From: Comamonas testosteroni
GTDB taxonomy: Bacteria > Pseudomonadota > Gammaproteobacteria > Burkholderiales > Burkholderiaceae_C
Reading direction: 5' to 3'
DNA length: 64,000 nt
Assembly (NCBI RefSeq): GCF_014076415.1
Contig: NZ_CP043568.1
Location: forward strand, 3,782,001-3,846,000
Below the pieces are notes generated by a model that was not told the DNA's origin, ran no database searches, and saw only the letters and a program-made list of their open reading frames with translations. Positions 9,735-18,153 of the stretch are shown here, in pieces (position 1 is the first letter of the stretch; each line of letters starts with the position of its first letter). The translations under genes were made by a program, and so were the position numbers.

Positions 9735-9867
9735 GCTGTTGTCCCCTGTTCAATAAATAGAAAAGAACGGTCGTGCGTTTTTATTTTGCGAATTTTGCTG
9801 CGTTGCGCAACTGATGCTTGTCCTGAGCGAGACAGCTCACACAATGAGCACACCTCATGTCAAAGAC

Positions 9868-9968
9868 ATCAAGCAAGGGCCTGGGCGGCCCCACCGCCCC
9901 GCAGCAAGGATGTCGTCCCCCTCCCGCAAAGCGAGAGAGGGGGAAGCGGCAAAGCCGCTCAAGGGGTG
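9868..9968 (-). repeat. Intergenic repeat, family 1, copy 1
   Basis: Read on the reverse strand the segment runs ccccttgagcggctttgcc, then a gcttccccctctctcgctt block, then gggagggggacgacat and finally ccttgcttgatgtct. The same order of blocks occurs at 32111-32182 and 35081-35192. It lies in the 241-base space between the FadB-like gene and livF, where I see no gene. It has the look of a dispersed palindromic element. Confidence 0.65.
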
Positions 9969-9975
9969 TGTCAGC

Positions 9976-10671
9976 TCACACCTCCAGCCACTCCTTGCGA
10001 ACCTTTTCGTTCGCTCTGAGGGTCTCGGGAGTGCCGTCAAACACGATATGTCCATGGCCCATGACCAGGGCCCGATCAGAGATATTCATGGCAATGGTGA
10101 GCTTTTGCTCGATCAGCAGCACGGACACGCCACGATCCTTGATCTTCTTGAGGTATTCGCCCACCAGTTCCACGATCTTGGGTGCCAGCCCTTCCGTGGG
10201 CTCGTCGATGATGATGAGATCCGGGTCGCCCATCAGCGTGCGGCAAAGCGTGAGCATCTGCTGCTCGCCGCCCGACATCACGCCGGCCTCGGTGTGCTGG
10301 CGCTCCTTGAGGCGCGGAAACATGGCATACATGTCGTCAAAACCCCAGCGACTGCCTTTGCCCTTGCCTTTTTGCCCCAGCATCAGGTTCTGATGTACGG
10401 TCAGATTGGGGAATACGTCACGACCTTCGGGCACATAGCCGATACCCAGATGGGCCACCTCATAGGCTTTCTTGCCATGCAGGTTCTTGCCTTTCCAGTC
10501 CAGTGCCCCCTCCCAGTGCACCAGTCCCATGATGGCCTTGGCTGTGGTGGAGCGGCCCGAGCCGTTACGCCCCAGCAAGGCCACGATCTCGCCCGCATGG
10601 ACCTCGAAGTCCACGCCATGCAGCACGTGGCTTTTGCCATAGTAGGCATGCAAATCGTTGATCTTCAGCAT
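9976..10671 (-). CDS. livF: Branched-chain amino acid/amide ABC transporter ATPase LivF, with Lys-to-Arg Walker A
   Basis: The 231-residue ATPase is the second nucleotide-binding subunit of a HAAT-type importer. Walker B and D-loop (LIIIDEPTEGLAP), the signature motif (MSGGEQQM) and the LivF-type YVPEGRDVFPNLTV Q-loop region are normal. Walker A is not: it reads GRNGSGRST (residues 34-42), so the P-loop lysine is Arg40. The partner LivG keeps the normal lysine. The start at 10671 begins with MLKINDLHAYYGKS; longer readings run into livG. Confidence 0.9.
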   Translation of the reverse strand: MLKINDLHAYYGKSHVLHGVDFEVHAGEIVALLGRNGSGRSTTAKAIMGLVHWEGALDWKGKNLHGKKAYEVAHLGIGYVPEGRDVFPNLTVHQNLMLGQKGKGKGSRWGFDDMYAMFPRLKERQHTEAGVMSGGEQQMLTLCRTLMGDPDLIIIDEPTEGLAPKIVELVGEYLKKIKDRGVSVLLIEQKLTIAMNISDRALVMGHGHIVFDGTPETLRANEKVRKEWLEV

Positions 10672-10672
10672 C

Positions 10673-11491
10673 TCAATGCGCTCCTGCCTGTTGGTCTGCG
10701 ACGGAAGATCCCAGATATGCTTCTTGCACTCTGGCGTTGGCACGCACGGCTTCGGGAGTGTCATAGGCGATGACCTCGCCATAGACCACCACGGCAATCT
10801 TGTCCGCGAGTCCGAAGACCACCCCCATGTCGTGCTCCACGGTCAGCAGCGTCTTGCCTTCAGTGACCTTCTTGATCAGCTGGATGAAATGTGCGGTTTC
10901 GCTGTTGCTCATGCCTGCCGTGGGTTCGTCCAGCAAGATGACGCTGGCACCGCCGCCGATGGTGATGCCGATCTCCAGCGCGCGCTGCTCGGCATAGGTC
11001 AGGTTCACCGCCAGCGTGTCGCGCTTGCGGTGCAGACCGATCATCTCCATCAGCTCGTCGGCGCGTTCGTTGGCGTCATGCAGATTGGAGAGAAAGCGCC
11101 AGAAGCTGTAGCGGTAGCCCAGACTCCAGAGCACGCTGCAGCGCAGGTTTTCAAACACCGAAAGCTTGGGAAAGATGTTCGTGATCTGGAAGCTGCGCGA
11201 CAGCCCCATGCGGTTGATCTCGAACGGCTTCTTGCCGTTGATGCGCTGGCCGTGCAGCAGCACCTCGCCGCTGCTGGGCTCGAAACGGCCGCTGATCAGA
11301 TTGAACAGCGTGCTCTTGCCTGCACCGTTGGGGCCGATGATGGCGACACGCTCGCCGGCATTGACCGCCAGGTTGGCGCCGCGAATGATTTCGGTCTTGC
11401 CGAAGCTCTTGCGCAGATCGCGCAGCTCCAGCGCATGAGAGGACTGCTGCACCGCTTGCGCAGCCGGTTGATGGATGGCGATGCTGGACAT
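10673..11491 (-). CDS. livG: Branched-chain amino acid/amide ABC transporter ATPase LivG
   Basis: The 272-residue ATPase has a complete Walker A (GPNGAGKST), a LivG-type Q-loop region (SRSFQITNIFPKLSVFENL), a signature region (NLTYAEQRALEIG, a modified LSxGxQ) and Walker B (VILLDEPTAGMS). The N-terminal 20 residues are an unusual extension. The gene sits one base upstream of livF and 3 bases after livM, so the subunits are co-translated. It pairs with LivF to power uptake. Confidence 0.93.
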   Translation of the reverse strand: MSSIAIHQPAAQAVQQSSHALELRDLRKSFGKTEIIRGANLAVNAGERVAIIGPNGAGKSTLFNLISGRFEPSSGEVLLHGQRINGKKPFEINRMGLSRSFQITNIFPKLSVFENLRCSVLWSLGYRYSFWRFLSNLHDANERADELMEMIGLHRKRDTLAVNLTYAEQRALEIGITIGGGASVILLDEPTAGMSNSETAHFIQLIKKVTEGKTLLTVEHDMGVVFGLADKIAVVVYGEVIAYDTPEAVRANARVQEAYLGSSVADQQAGAH

Positions 11492-11494
11492 GGT

Positions 11495-12835
11495 TCAGCC
11501 CTCCCCTTTCTTGATGCTTTCTTCGATCGCTTCCTGTATGCGACCCCAGCGACGGGCCGTCAGTCGGCGCACGCCCTCCAGCAGGCCCAGGCCCACCACG
11601 AACACCACGATCGCCACGGTCCAGGTGGCAGCAGCACCGGTGTCCAGCTCGGCTCCCATGAACGGCACCTTGGGGCCCAGGGCCGCATTGAGCTGCATGT
11701 GATAGATCATCTCGATCAGCGACGCGGCACCAATCACTGTCACGATGCCCGCCGCCAGAATGCCCAGATAGGGCATGAGCAGGCGCTTGAAATGGCCGAA
11801 CTTGGCGACGCGCAGATTCATCATGATCAGGCTGGCCACACCGCCGGGGGCATACATGACCATGAGCAGGAACACCAGGCCCAGATACAGCAGCCAGGCC
11901 TTGGTCAGCTCGGACAGCAGCACCGATGCCAGCACCAGCAGCACGGCACCGATGATGGGGCCGAAGAAGAAGGTGGCGCCGCCCAGGAAGGTGAACAGCA
12001 GATAGCCGCCCGAGCGCACCACGCTGACACTGTCCATGGCCGTGATGATCTCGAAATTGATGGCCGTCAGCCCGCCGCCGATGCCCGCAAAAAAGCCTGC
12101 AATGATGAAGGCGAAGTAGCGCACGCGCTGGGTGTTGTAGCCCACGAATTCCACGCGCTCCGGGTTGTCGCGCACGGCGTTCAGCATGCGTCCCAGCGGC
12201 GTGCCGGTGAAGGCAAACATGGCAGCCGTGCAGACAAAGCAATACACGGCAATCAGGTAGTACACCTGCAGGCCCGAGCCGAAATCCAGCCCGAAGAACT
12301 TGCTGTAGACCCGGTCCGTGGTGATGCCGCCCTCGCCGCCGAAGAACTCTGGAAACATCAGCGCCATGGACGCCACCAGCTCTCCCAGTCCCAAGGTGAT
12401 CATGGCAAAGGTGGTGCCGGATTTCTTGGTCGTCACATAGCCGAAGAGCGCGGCGAAGAACATGCCCGCCAGGCCGCCCACAACGGGAATCAGCACCAGC
12501 GGAATGGCCATCTCGCCTGCAGCGGCCTTGTTCATGGCATGGATGGCCAGGAACGAGCCCAGGCCGGTATAGACCGCATGCCCGAAGCTCAGCATGCCGC
12601 CCTGCCCCAGCAGGATGTTGTAGGACAGGCAGATGATGATCAGATAGCCGATCTGGCTGAGCATGGTCAGAGCCAGCGAGCTGGTGAAGATCAGCGGTGC
12701 CACGATGAGCGCCAGCGCAAACAGGCCCCAGATCAGAACTCGCCCTATGTTCAAGGGCTTGAAGCGGTAATGTCCCTGGGTCCGAGCCTTGTCGGCAGCA
12801 GAAGAATTCATGGATGTTTTTGCAATCGAAGACAT
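11495..12835 (-). CDS. livM: Branched-chain amino acid/amide ABC transporter permease LivM
   Basis: The 446-residue membrane protein has about ten hydrophobic segments. The LivM signature region is readable (IICLSYNILLGQGGMLSFGH, then GTTFAMITLGLGELVASMAL). A hydrophilic loop lies near residues 360-405, and the C-terminus ends in a charged tail (IQEAIEESIKKGEG). At 446 residues it is longer than the typical 300-430 range. It forms the channel with LivH. Confidence 0.93.
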   Translation of the reverse strand: MSSIAKTSMNSSAADKARTQGHYRFKPLNIGRVLIWGLFALALIVAPLIFTSSLALTMLSQIGYLIIICLSYNILLGQGGMLSFGHAVYTGLGSFLAIHAMNKAAAGEMAIPLVLIPVVGGLAGMFFAALFGYVTTKKSGTTFAMITLGLGELVASMALMFPEFFGGEGGITTDRVYSKFFGLDFGSGLQVYYLIAVYCFVCTAAMFAFTGTPLGRMLNAVRDNPERVEFVGYNTQRVRYFAFIIAGFFAGIGGGLTAINFEIITAMDSVSVVRSGGYLLFTFLGGATFFFGPIIGAVLLVLASVLLSELTKAWLLYLGLVFLLMVMYAPGGVASLIMMNLRVAKFGHFKRLLMPYLGILAAGIVTVIGAASLIEMIYHMQLNAALGPKVPFMGAELDTGAAATWTVAIVVFVVGLGLLEGVRRLTARRWGRIQEAIEESIKKGEG

Positions 12836-12838
12836 GGC

Positions 12839-13792
12839 TCAATCCCCTCTGGTACCCAGCAAGCCCCTGGGGCGGAAAATCAGAATCAGCACCAGGAACA
12901 GGTAAGGCAGAATCGGCGCAACCTGCGACAGTGTCAGCCGCAACACGGGCCAGCCGAAGGTGGACTCATTGACCTGATGACCCATGGAGGCGAACAGGCC
13001 GGCCAGAGACCAGTCCAGTGCCACGGCAAAGGTCTGCACCACGCCGATCAGCAGCGAGGCAACGAAAGCCCCGGCCAGCGAACCCATGCCGCCGACCACC
13101 ACCACGACGAAAATGATGGAGCCGACGGAGGCCGCCATGGCGGGCTCGGTCACATAGGTGTTGCCGCCGATCACTCCGGCCAGCCCGGCCAGCGCGCAGC
13201 CGCCGCCGAACACCAGCATGAACACGCGCGGCACGTTGTGGCCCAGCGCCTCCACCATCTCGGGGTTCTTGAGCGCGGCCTGAATCACCAGACCGATGCG
13301 TGTGCGCGTCAGCAGCAACCAGACAGCCACCAGCATCAGCAGCGCCACCAGCATCACAAAGGAGCGCGACTTGGGGAACTGTGTGCCATACAAGGTGAAA
13401 AGCGGCCCCTGCAGCGCCGATGGCAGCGCATAAGGCACGGTGCCGCGCCCCCAGACCAGTTGCACCACCTCAAGAATCAGATAGGACAGGCCAAAAGTCA
13501 CCAGCAACTCGGGCACATGGCCATATTTGTGCACGCGGCGCAGGCTGTGGCGCTCGAACAGCGCCCCCAGCACGCCCACCAGCAAGGGGCAGAGAAAGAG
13601 CGCGGGCCAGAACCCGATGACGCCGCTGAGCGTGTATGCGAAGTACGCACCCAGCATGTAGAAACTGGTGTGAGCGAAATTAAGCACGCCCATCATGCTG
13701 AAGATCAGCGTCAGGCCCGAGCTGAGCATGAAGAGCAGCAGCCCGTAGCTCACGCCGTTGAGCATGGATATGGTGAAAAATTCAGGCGTCAT
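12839..13792 (-). CDS. livH: Branched-chain amino acid/amide ABC transporter permease LivH
   Basis: The 317-residue integral membrane protein begins with LNGVSYGLLLFMLSSGLTLI, carries MMGVLNFAHTSFYMLGAYFA, and has the VVVVGGMGSLAGAFVASLLIG segment typical of LivH. The spacing of 3 bases to livM indicates one operon. It is the first membrane gene after the binding protein. Confidence 0.93.
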   Translation of the reverse strand: MTPEFFTISMLNGVSYGLLLFMLSSGLTLIFSMMGVLNFAHTSFYMLGAYFAYTLSGVIGFWPALFLCPLLVGVLGALFERHSLRRVHKYGHVPELLVTFGLSYLILEVVQLVWGRGTVPYALPSALQGPLFTLYGTQFPKSRSFVMLVALLMLVAVWLLLTRTRIGLVIQAALKNPEMVEALGHNVPRVFMLVFGGGCALAGLAGVIGGNTYVTEPAMAASVGSIIFVVVVVGGMGSLAGAFVASLLIGVVQTFAVALDWSLAGLFASMGHQVNESTFGWPVLRLTLSQVAPILPYLFLVLILIFRPRGLLGTRGD

Positions 13793-13905
13793 CGACTTGC
13801 CTTGTTCTCATGAGCAAAAAGACCGCTGCAGCACTGCACCTGTTATGCGCTCTTGTGGGTGCGGATGCTGCAGCACGAGGGAAGGTGAGAATATGCGGGT
13901 CCGGC

Positions 13906-15141
13906 TCAGGACGGACGCTTCATCTGGCAACTGGTGGGCGTGCTGGCCACATAGGGCTCGTAGTACTTCACGGGGGCGAAGGTGTAGCCGGTGTTTTCCG
14001 CGTCATAGGGGAACTTGCCGCCCGCCTTCTGCCACTTCGAGATATACAGGCCCTGCTGCAGCTGGTGGTCGCTCTTGCGCATTTCGACATCGCCATTGAA
14101 GCTCCTGAGCTTCATGCCCTCGAGAGCCGCCGCCACCTTGACCGGGTCGGTGGAGCCCGTCTTGACAAAGGCCGCATCCAGCAAGGCGAAGACATGGTAG
14201 ATCGAGCTTTGCGTCAGGTCGTCGTTGAACTTCTTCTTGAAGCTGTCCATGCTGGCCTGAATCGGCGCGCCCATGTTGTAGTGCCCGTAGGTCACGGTAT
14301 AGACCTTGCCATCGGAGGCAGCACCCATGGCCGTGGGAGCGCCGGCGCCAAACGCGTAATAGGTATAGAACTTGACGTTGTTCAGGCCCGCGTCGTTGGC
14401 CGCCTTGAGCAGCAGTGACAGATCTGCGCCCCAGTTGCCGGTGATCACCGTATCAGCACCCGACTGCTTGATCTTGGCCACATAGGGCGCGAAGTCGCGT
14501 ACCTGGGCCAGCGGAGAAAAGTCATCGCCCACGATCTGCACATCGGGACGCTTTCTCTTGAGCAAGTCCTTGGCGAACTTGGACACCTGCTGACCATGCC
14601 CGTAGTTCTGGTTGATCAGATAGACCTTCTTGACCTCGGCATCGTCCTTCATGAAGGTGGTCAGCGCCTCCATCTTCATGGAGGTATCGGCATCGAGTCG
14701 GAAATGCCAGTAGCTGCACTTGCTGTTGGTCAGGTCGGGATCCACGGCCGCGTAGTTGAGATAGAGCAGCTCCTTGCCCTTGTTGCGCGCATTGTGCTTT
14801 TCCAGTGCATCCATGATGGCCAGCGCCGGGCCCGAGCCATTGCCCTGCGTCACATAGCGCACACCCTGATCCATGGCCGAGCGCAGCGCAGCCGTGGTCT
14901 CCTGCGGGCTGAGCTTGTTGTCCAGCGCCACGACCTCGAACTTCACGCCCGAGGCGTTTTTCTTGTTGAACTCTTCCGCCAGCAACTGAAAAGTCTTGAG
15001 CTGATTCGTTCCCACGGCAGCCATCAGACCCGACAGGGGATCAATCCAGGCGACCTTGACGATTTCACCCTTCTGAGCCCAGGCACCACCTGCACTTACT
15101 GCCATAGCCGACAGGGCCACCGCGCGCATAACCCATTTCAT
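13906..15141 (-). CDS. Periplasmic substrate-binding protein of the liv-type transporter, copy 1
   Basis: The 411-residue protein has a cleaved signal peptide (MRAVALSAMAVSAGGAWA) and a Peripla_BP_6/LivK-like mature part: KVAWIDPLSGLMAAVGTNQLK at the start, then LNYAAVDPDLTNSKCSYWHF and ADTVITGNWGADLSLLLKAA. The ligand could be a branched-chain amino acid, an amide or an aromatic acid; the sequence does not decide. It is 112 bases upstream of livH and is closely related to the next gene, from which it probably arose by duplication. Confidence 0.9.
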   Translation of the reverse strand: MKWVMRAVALSAMAVSAGGAWAQKGEIVKVAWIDPLSGLMAAVGTNQLKTFQLLAEEFNKKNASGVKFEVVALDNKLSPQETTAALRSAMDQGVRYVTQGNGSGPALAIMDALEKHNARNKGKELLYLNYAAVDPDLTNSKCSYWHFRLDADTSMKMEALTTFMKDDAEVKKVYLINQNYGHGQQVSKFAKDLLKRKRPDVQIVGDDFSPLAQVRDFAPYVAKIKQSGADTVITGNWGADLSLLLKAANDAGLNNVKFYTYYAFGAGAPTAMGAASDGKVYTVTYGHYNMGAPIQASMDSFKKKFNDDLTQSSIYHVFALLDAAFVKTGSTDPVKVAAALEGMKLRSFNGDVEMRKSDHQLQQGLYISKWQKAGGKFPYDAENTGYTFAPVKYYEPYVASTPTSCQMKRPS

Positions 15142-15371
15142 ACTTGTCTCCTTTCATTGTTTTTGCTAGCGACTGCCGCCAATCTACCGGCCGGTAGACT
15201 TTTTCCCGCTGGGGAAAGCCTTAGTAACTATCACGCATGCGACTTCCAAGGCAGATTCGCGGCAATTGGCGACACTTGCGCGACAGCTGCTCGCACTTGC
15301 AGACGAATGAAACCCGGCAATAAAAAAGGGACGCCACCAGGACGCCCCGAATATCGACCCCGCCTCCCCGC

Positions 15372-16607
15372 TCAGGAGGGGCGTTTCATCTGGCAGCTGG
15401 TGGGAGTGCTGGCCACATAGGGCTCGAAGTACTTCACAGGTGCAAAGGTATAGCCCGTGTTCTCGGAGTCCATGGGGTATTTGCCGCCGGCCTTCTCCCA
15501 GCGCGCGATGTACAGGCCCTGCTGCAACTGGTGATCGCTCTTGCGCATCTCGACCTCGCCGTTGTAGTTCTGGAACTTCATGCCCTCCATGGTCGCGGCG
15601 ACCTTGACCGGGTCGGTGGTCTTGGCTTTGGCAAAAGCCTGGTCGAGCATGTTCAGCCCCGTGTACACGGTGCCGGTGTACATGTCCTCGTTGACCTTGG
15701 CCTTGAAGCCCTTGACGATCTTGTCCATGGCACCAGGCATGTTCAGGTGACCATAGCCCACCATATAGACCTTGCCTGCCGCCGCTGCGCCCATGGCCGT
15801 GGGCGCGCCCGTGGCAATGGCGTAATAGGTGTAGAACTTGACGTTGTTCAGGCCCGCATCGTTGGCAGCCTTGATCAGCAGCGCCAGGTCCGAACCCCAG
15901 TTGCCCGTGATCACCGTGTCGGCGCCCGACTGCTTGATCTTGGCCACATAGGGCGCAAAATCACGTACCTGAGCCAATGGCGAGAAGTCATCACCCACGA
16001 TCTCCACATCGGGGCGCTTGCGCTTGAGCATCTCCTTGGCGTACTTGGACACCTGCTGGCCATGCGAGTAGTTCTGGTTGATCAGATAGACCTTCTTGAT
16101 CTCAGGCACGTCCTTCATATAGGTGGTCAAGGCCTCCATCTTCATGGAGGTATCGGCATCGAGGCGGAAATGCCAGTAACTGCACTTGCTGTTGGTCAGA
16201 TCAGGGTCCACGGCCGCATAGTTGAGGAACACGACCTCCTTGCCCTTGTTGCGCGCATTGTGCTTTTCCAGCGCATCCATGATGGCCAGCGCCGGGCCCG
16301 AGCCATTACCCTGGAACACATAGCGCACGCCCTGGTCCATGGCCGAACGCAGCGCGGCCGTGGTCTCCTGCGGACTGAGCTTGTTGTCGATGCCGATGAT
16401 CTCGAACTTCACCCCCGAAGCATTGCTCTTGTTGAGTTCCTCGGCCACGTACTGCAGGCTTTTGAGCTGATTGGATCCCAGCGCTGCCATCAGGCCCGAG
16501 AGCGGGTCAATCCAGGCGACCTTGACGGTCTCACCCTTCTGCGCCATTGCACTCCCCGCGCACGCCAGGATCACCGATGCTGTCAAAGCCTTGATTGCAA
16601 ACTTCAT
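15372..16607 (-). CDS. Periplasmic substrate-binding protein of the liv-type transporter, copy 2
   Basis: This is a paralogue of the preceding protein, also 411 residues, with the same frame of motifs (KVAWIDPLSGLMAALGSNQLK; SKCSYWHFRLDADTSMKMEAL; SPLAQVRDFAPYVAKIKQSG) and the same last residues (STPTSCQMKRPS). Divergence is concentrated in the region 278-325, where copy 2 has AGKVYMVGYGHLNMPGAMDK. The signal peptide MKFAIKALTASVILACAGSAMA fixes the start at 16607 rather than 16655. Two binding proteins on one transporter suggest wider ligand range. Confidence 0.9.
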   Translation of the reverse strand: MKFAIKALTASVILACAGSAMAQKGETVKVAWIDPLSGLMAALGSNQLKSLQYVAEELNKSNASGVKFEIIGIDNKLSPQETTAALRSAMDQGVRYVFQGNGSGPALAIMDALEKHNARNKGKEVVFLNYAAVDPDLTNSKCSYWHFRLDADTSMKMEALTTYMKDVPEIKKVYLINQNYSHGQQVSKYAKEMLKRKRPDVEIVGDDFSPLAQVRDFAPYVAKIKQSGADTVITGNWGSDLALLIKAANDAGLNNVKFYTYYAIATGAPTAMGAAAAGKVYMVGYGHLNMPGAMDKIVKGFKAKVNEDMYTGTVYTGLNMLDQAFAKAKTTDPVKVAATMEGMKFQNYNGEVEMRKSDHQLQQGLYIARWEKAGGKYPMDSENTGYTFAPVKYFEPYVASTPTSCQMKRPS

Positions 16608-16796
16608 AGAGCGTCTCCGTTGGTGGTTATGAGCGACGCCCAGCCTAAAGGGCAAGCCAGCGCCTGCGGCCTGGGGGTTGCCCTAGCGCATATCACATTG
16701 GTGACTACAGGGTTTACCTCAGGCCACAACTTCAGAAACCATAGCAGGCTTCTCTCACCCATAAAGGTCTAGAGGCACTTTAGACTTCAGCACAGT

Positions 16797-17819
16797 CTAG
16801 GGTGGTAGCTGGCTTTCCGTCAGCGGCAGGCCGCTGGAGCTGCTCAGCACCTGAGGCTCGGGCAACTCCCGGCCATCCAGAAGCGGGCCTATCTCGCGCA
16901 TCAGCTGGTCGAAGCTCAGCCTGCCGGCCTTGACCCCGGCCAAAAGCTCCTTCACGCCGGGCAGCTGATCAAAGCGCGCGCCCGCCATCAACGCCAGGCA
17001 CAGATAGTTGAGCAGGTCACGTGTACCCGATAGCCCCTGGCGGCGCGCAAACACCAGTTGCTGACGCGTAAACCAATGCATTGCCAGCGGCGGCAATCTG
17101 TCGCGCAGATGGGTCTGATTCAGATTGAGATAGTAGATCAGCAGATCGGGCACATTACCCTTTACCAGCGCATCGACCTGAGCGGTGCCGAGTTGCAGCG
17201 GCAGGGGCGCCGCAGGCCCGGCAAAATCAGCCACCGCATATTCATGCAAACGGCCCGATCGGCTCCAGCACCACCAGCGTGCGACCGGCCCCAGCAAGGC
17301 CCGGCACTGCGCGGGCTGGAGCACGGGATCGATGCCGGATTGCGTGTCCGGATCACTCTGCCCCAGCAAGGCCGCCAGCACGACCGGATCCCAGAAGGCC
17401 AGATAACTGCTGTGGCCTCCAGGCAGTCTTGGATCCATGGCCAGGCGCAGATGGGCCAGCAGCACCGGCATCTCGCACTCGCTGGCCAGCAAGCTGGCAC
17501 AAGGGCTGGCCTGCACCACATCGAGCACGGCATCGAGAAAGTTCTGCTGCGGCATTTTCAAGACCTGGGCACTGCTGCCCAGGTGCACCAACCAGGGGCT
17601 GAGCTTGCCCTCCTTGCTCGCGCGCGTGAAAGCAAACAAGGCCTCGGCACCGCTTTGCGGCACCTGCGCCAACAAGTCACGGTTCTGTGCCGCATCCAGC
17701 AACAGATACAGCTGCATGGGCTTGCCTGCTGGCTTGCCGGTCGAATTGAGCTGCGACCAGCACAGAGGCCAGCTCTTGCGTGCAGGTCTTGCTTGCGGCC
17801 AGAGCGGCCCGGCGCTCAT
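16797..17819 (-). CDS. DUF4123-like protein (possible type VI secretion adaptor)
   Basis: The 340-residue protein starts MSAGPLWPQARPARK and then has a segment typical of DUF4123 (MQLYLLLDAAQNRDLLAQVP; WLVHLGSS; FARRQGLSGTRDLL in the helical C-terminal half). DUF4123 proteins usually load effectors on the VgrG spike of type VI secretion, but no vgrG, PAAR or effector gene is next to it here. The start codon overlaps the previous small gene by 4 bases (ATGA), so the two are probably coupled. The family assignment is from memory of its pattern and is moderate. Confidence 0.6.
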   Translation of the reverse strand: MSAGPLWPQARPARKSWPLCWSQLNSTGKPAGKPMQLYLLLDAAQNRDLLAQVPQSGAEALFAFTRASKEGKLSPWLVHLGSSAQVLKMPQQNFLDAVLDVVQASPCASLLASECEMPVLLAHLRLAMDPRLPGGHSSYLAFWDPVVLAALLGQSDPDTQSGIDPVLQPAQCRALLGPVARWWCWSRSGRLHEYAVADFAGPAAPLPLQLGTAQVDALVKGNVPDLLIYYLNLNQTHLRDRLPPLAMHWFTRQQLVFARRQGLSGTRDLLNYLCLALMAGARFDQLPGVKELLAGVKAGRLSFDQLMREIGPLLDGRELPEPQVLSSSSGLPLTESQLPP

Positions 17820-18073
17820 GGCAACTCCTTGTTCACAAAGGCCGAGCGCTGCTGCGCCCGGCGTGCCAGACACTCCAGACACACATTGCGCGGTGCAGCC
17901 GGGGCGACAGTCTCTGGCCCGCAGGCTGCTGCAGGCAGACTCCAAGCACCCAGCCCGCCTAGCAAGGCGGCTCCGAGAAGCTGGCGTCGCAGCAAGTCGT
18001 GGGCGCGACCTCCATCCGGTACCGAGGGTGGCGAGCAATCGCAAAAACCGGGAGCTGAAGGCATGGATGTCAA
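17816..18073 (-). CDS. Small protein with twin-arginine-like signal, overlapping the DUF4123 gene
   Basis: The 85-residue open frame contains LLRRQLLGAALLGGLGAWSLPAAAC, which reads as a possible Tat or lipoprotein signal, and then a short cysteine-rich tail (NVCLECLARRAQ) with a CxxC pair. It ends in a 4-base ATGA overlap with the DUF4123-like gene. It could be a small secreted cargo or chaperone partner. Its reality rests only on the overlap and signal, so confidence is limited. Confidence 0.4.
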   Translation of the reverse strand: MTSMPSAPGFCDCSPPSVPDGGRAHDLLRRQLLGAALLGGLGAWSLPAAACGPETVAPAAPRNVCLECLARRAQQRSAFVNKELP

Positions 18074-18099
18074 GCAATGGAGCCAGAAGAGGCACAGGC

Positions 18100-18132
18100 A
18101 AAAAAGCCATCATCTCACGATGATGGCTTGGC
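18100..18132 (-). terminator. Rho-independent terminator of the acyl-CoA ligase gene
   Basis: On the reverse strand a hairpin with stem agccatcatc/gatgatggct is followed by a T run. It lies just beyond the stop of the ligase gene and upstream of the small 85-residue gene. Confidence 0.8.
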
Positions 18133-18153
18133 TCCGGCCGGGCCGGGGGGCGT

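Noticed and set aside
10658..13813. 1,051-codon + strand frame opposite livG/M/H
   Set aside because: It is full of His/Gln/Ala, has no domain and lies opposite clear transporter genes.
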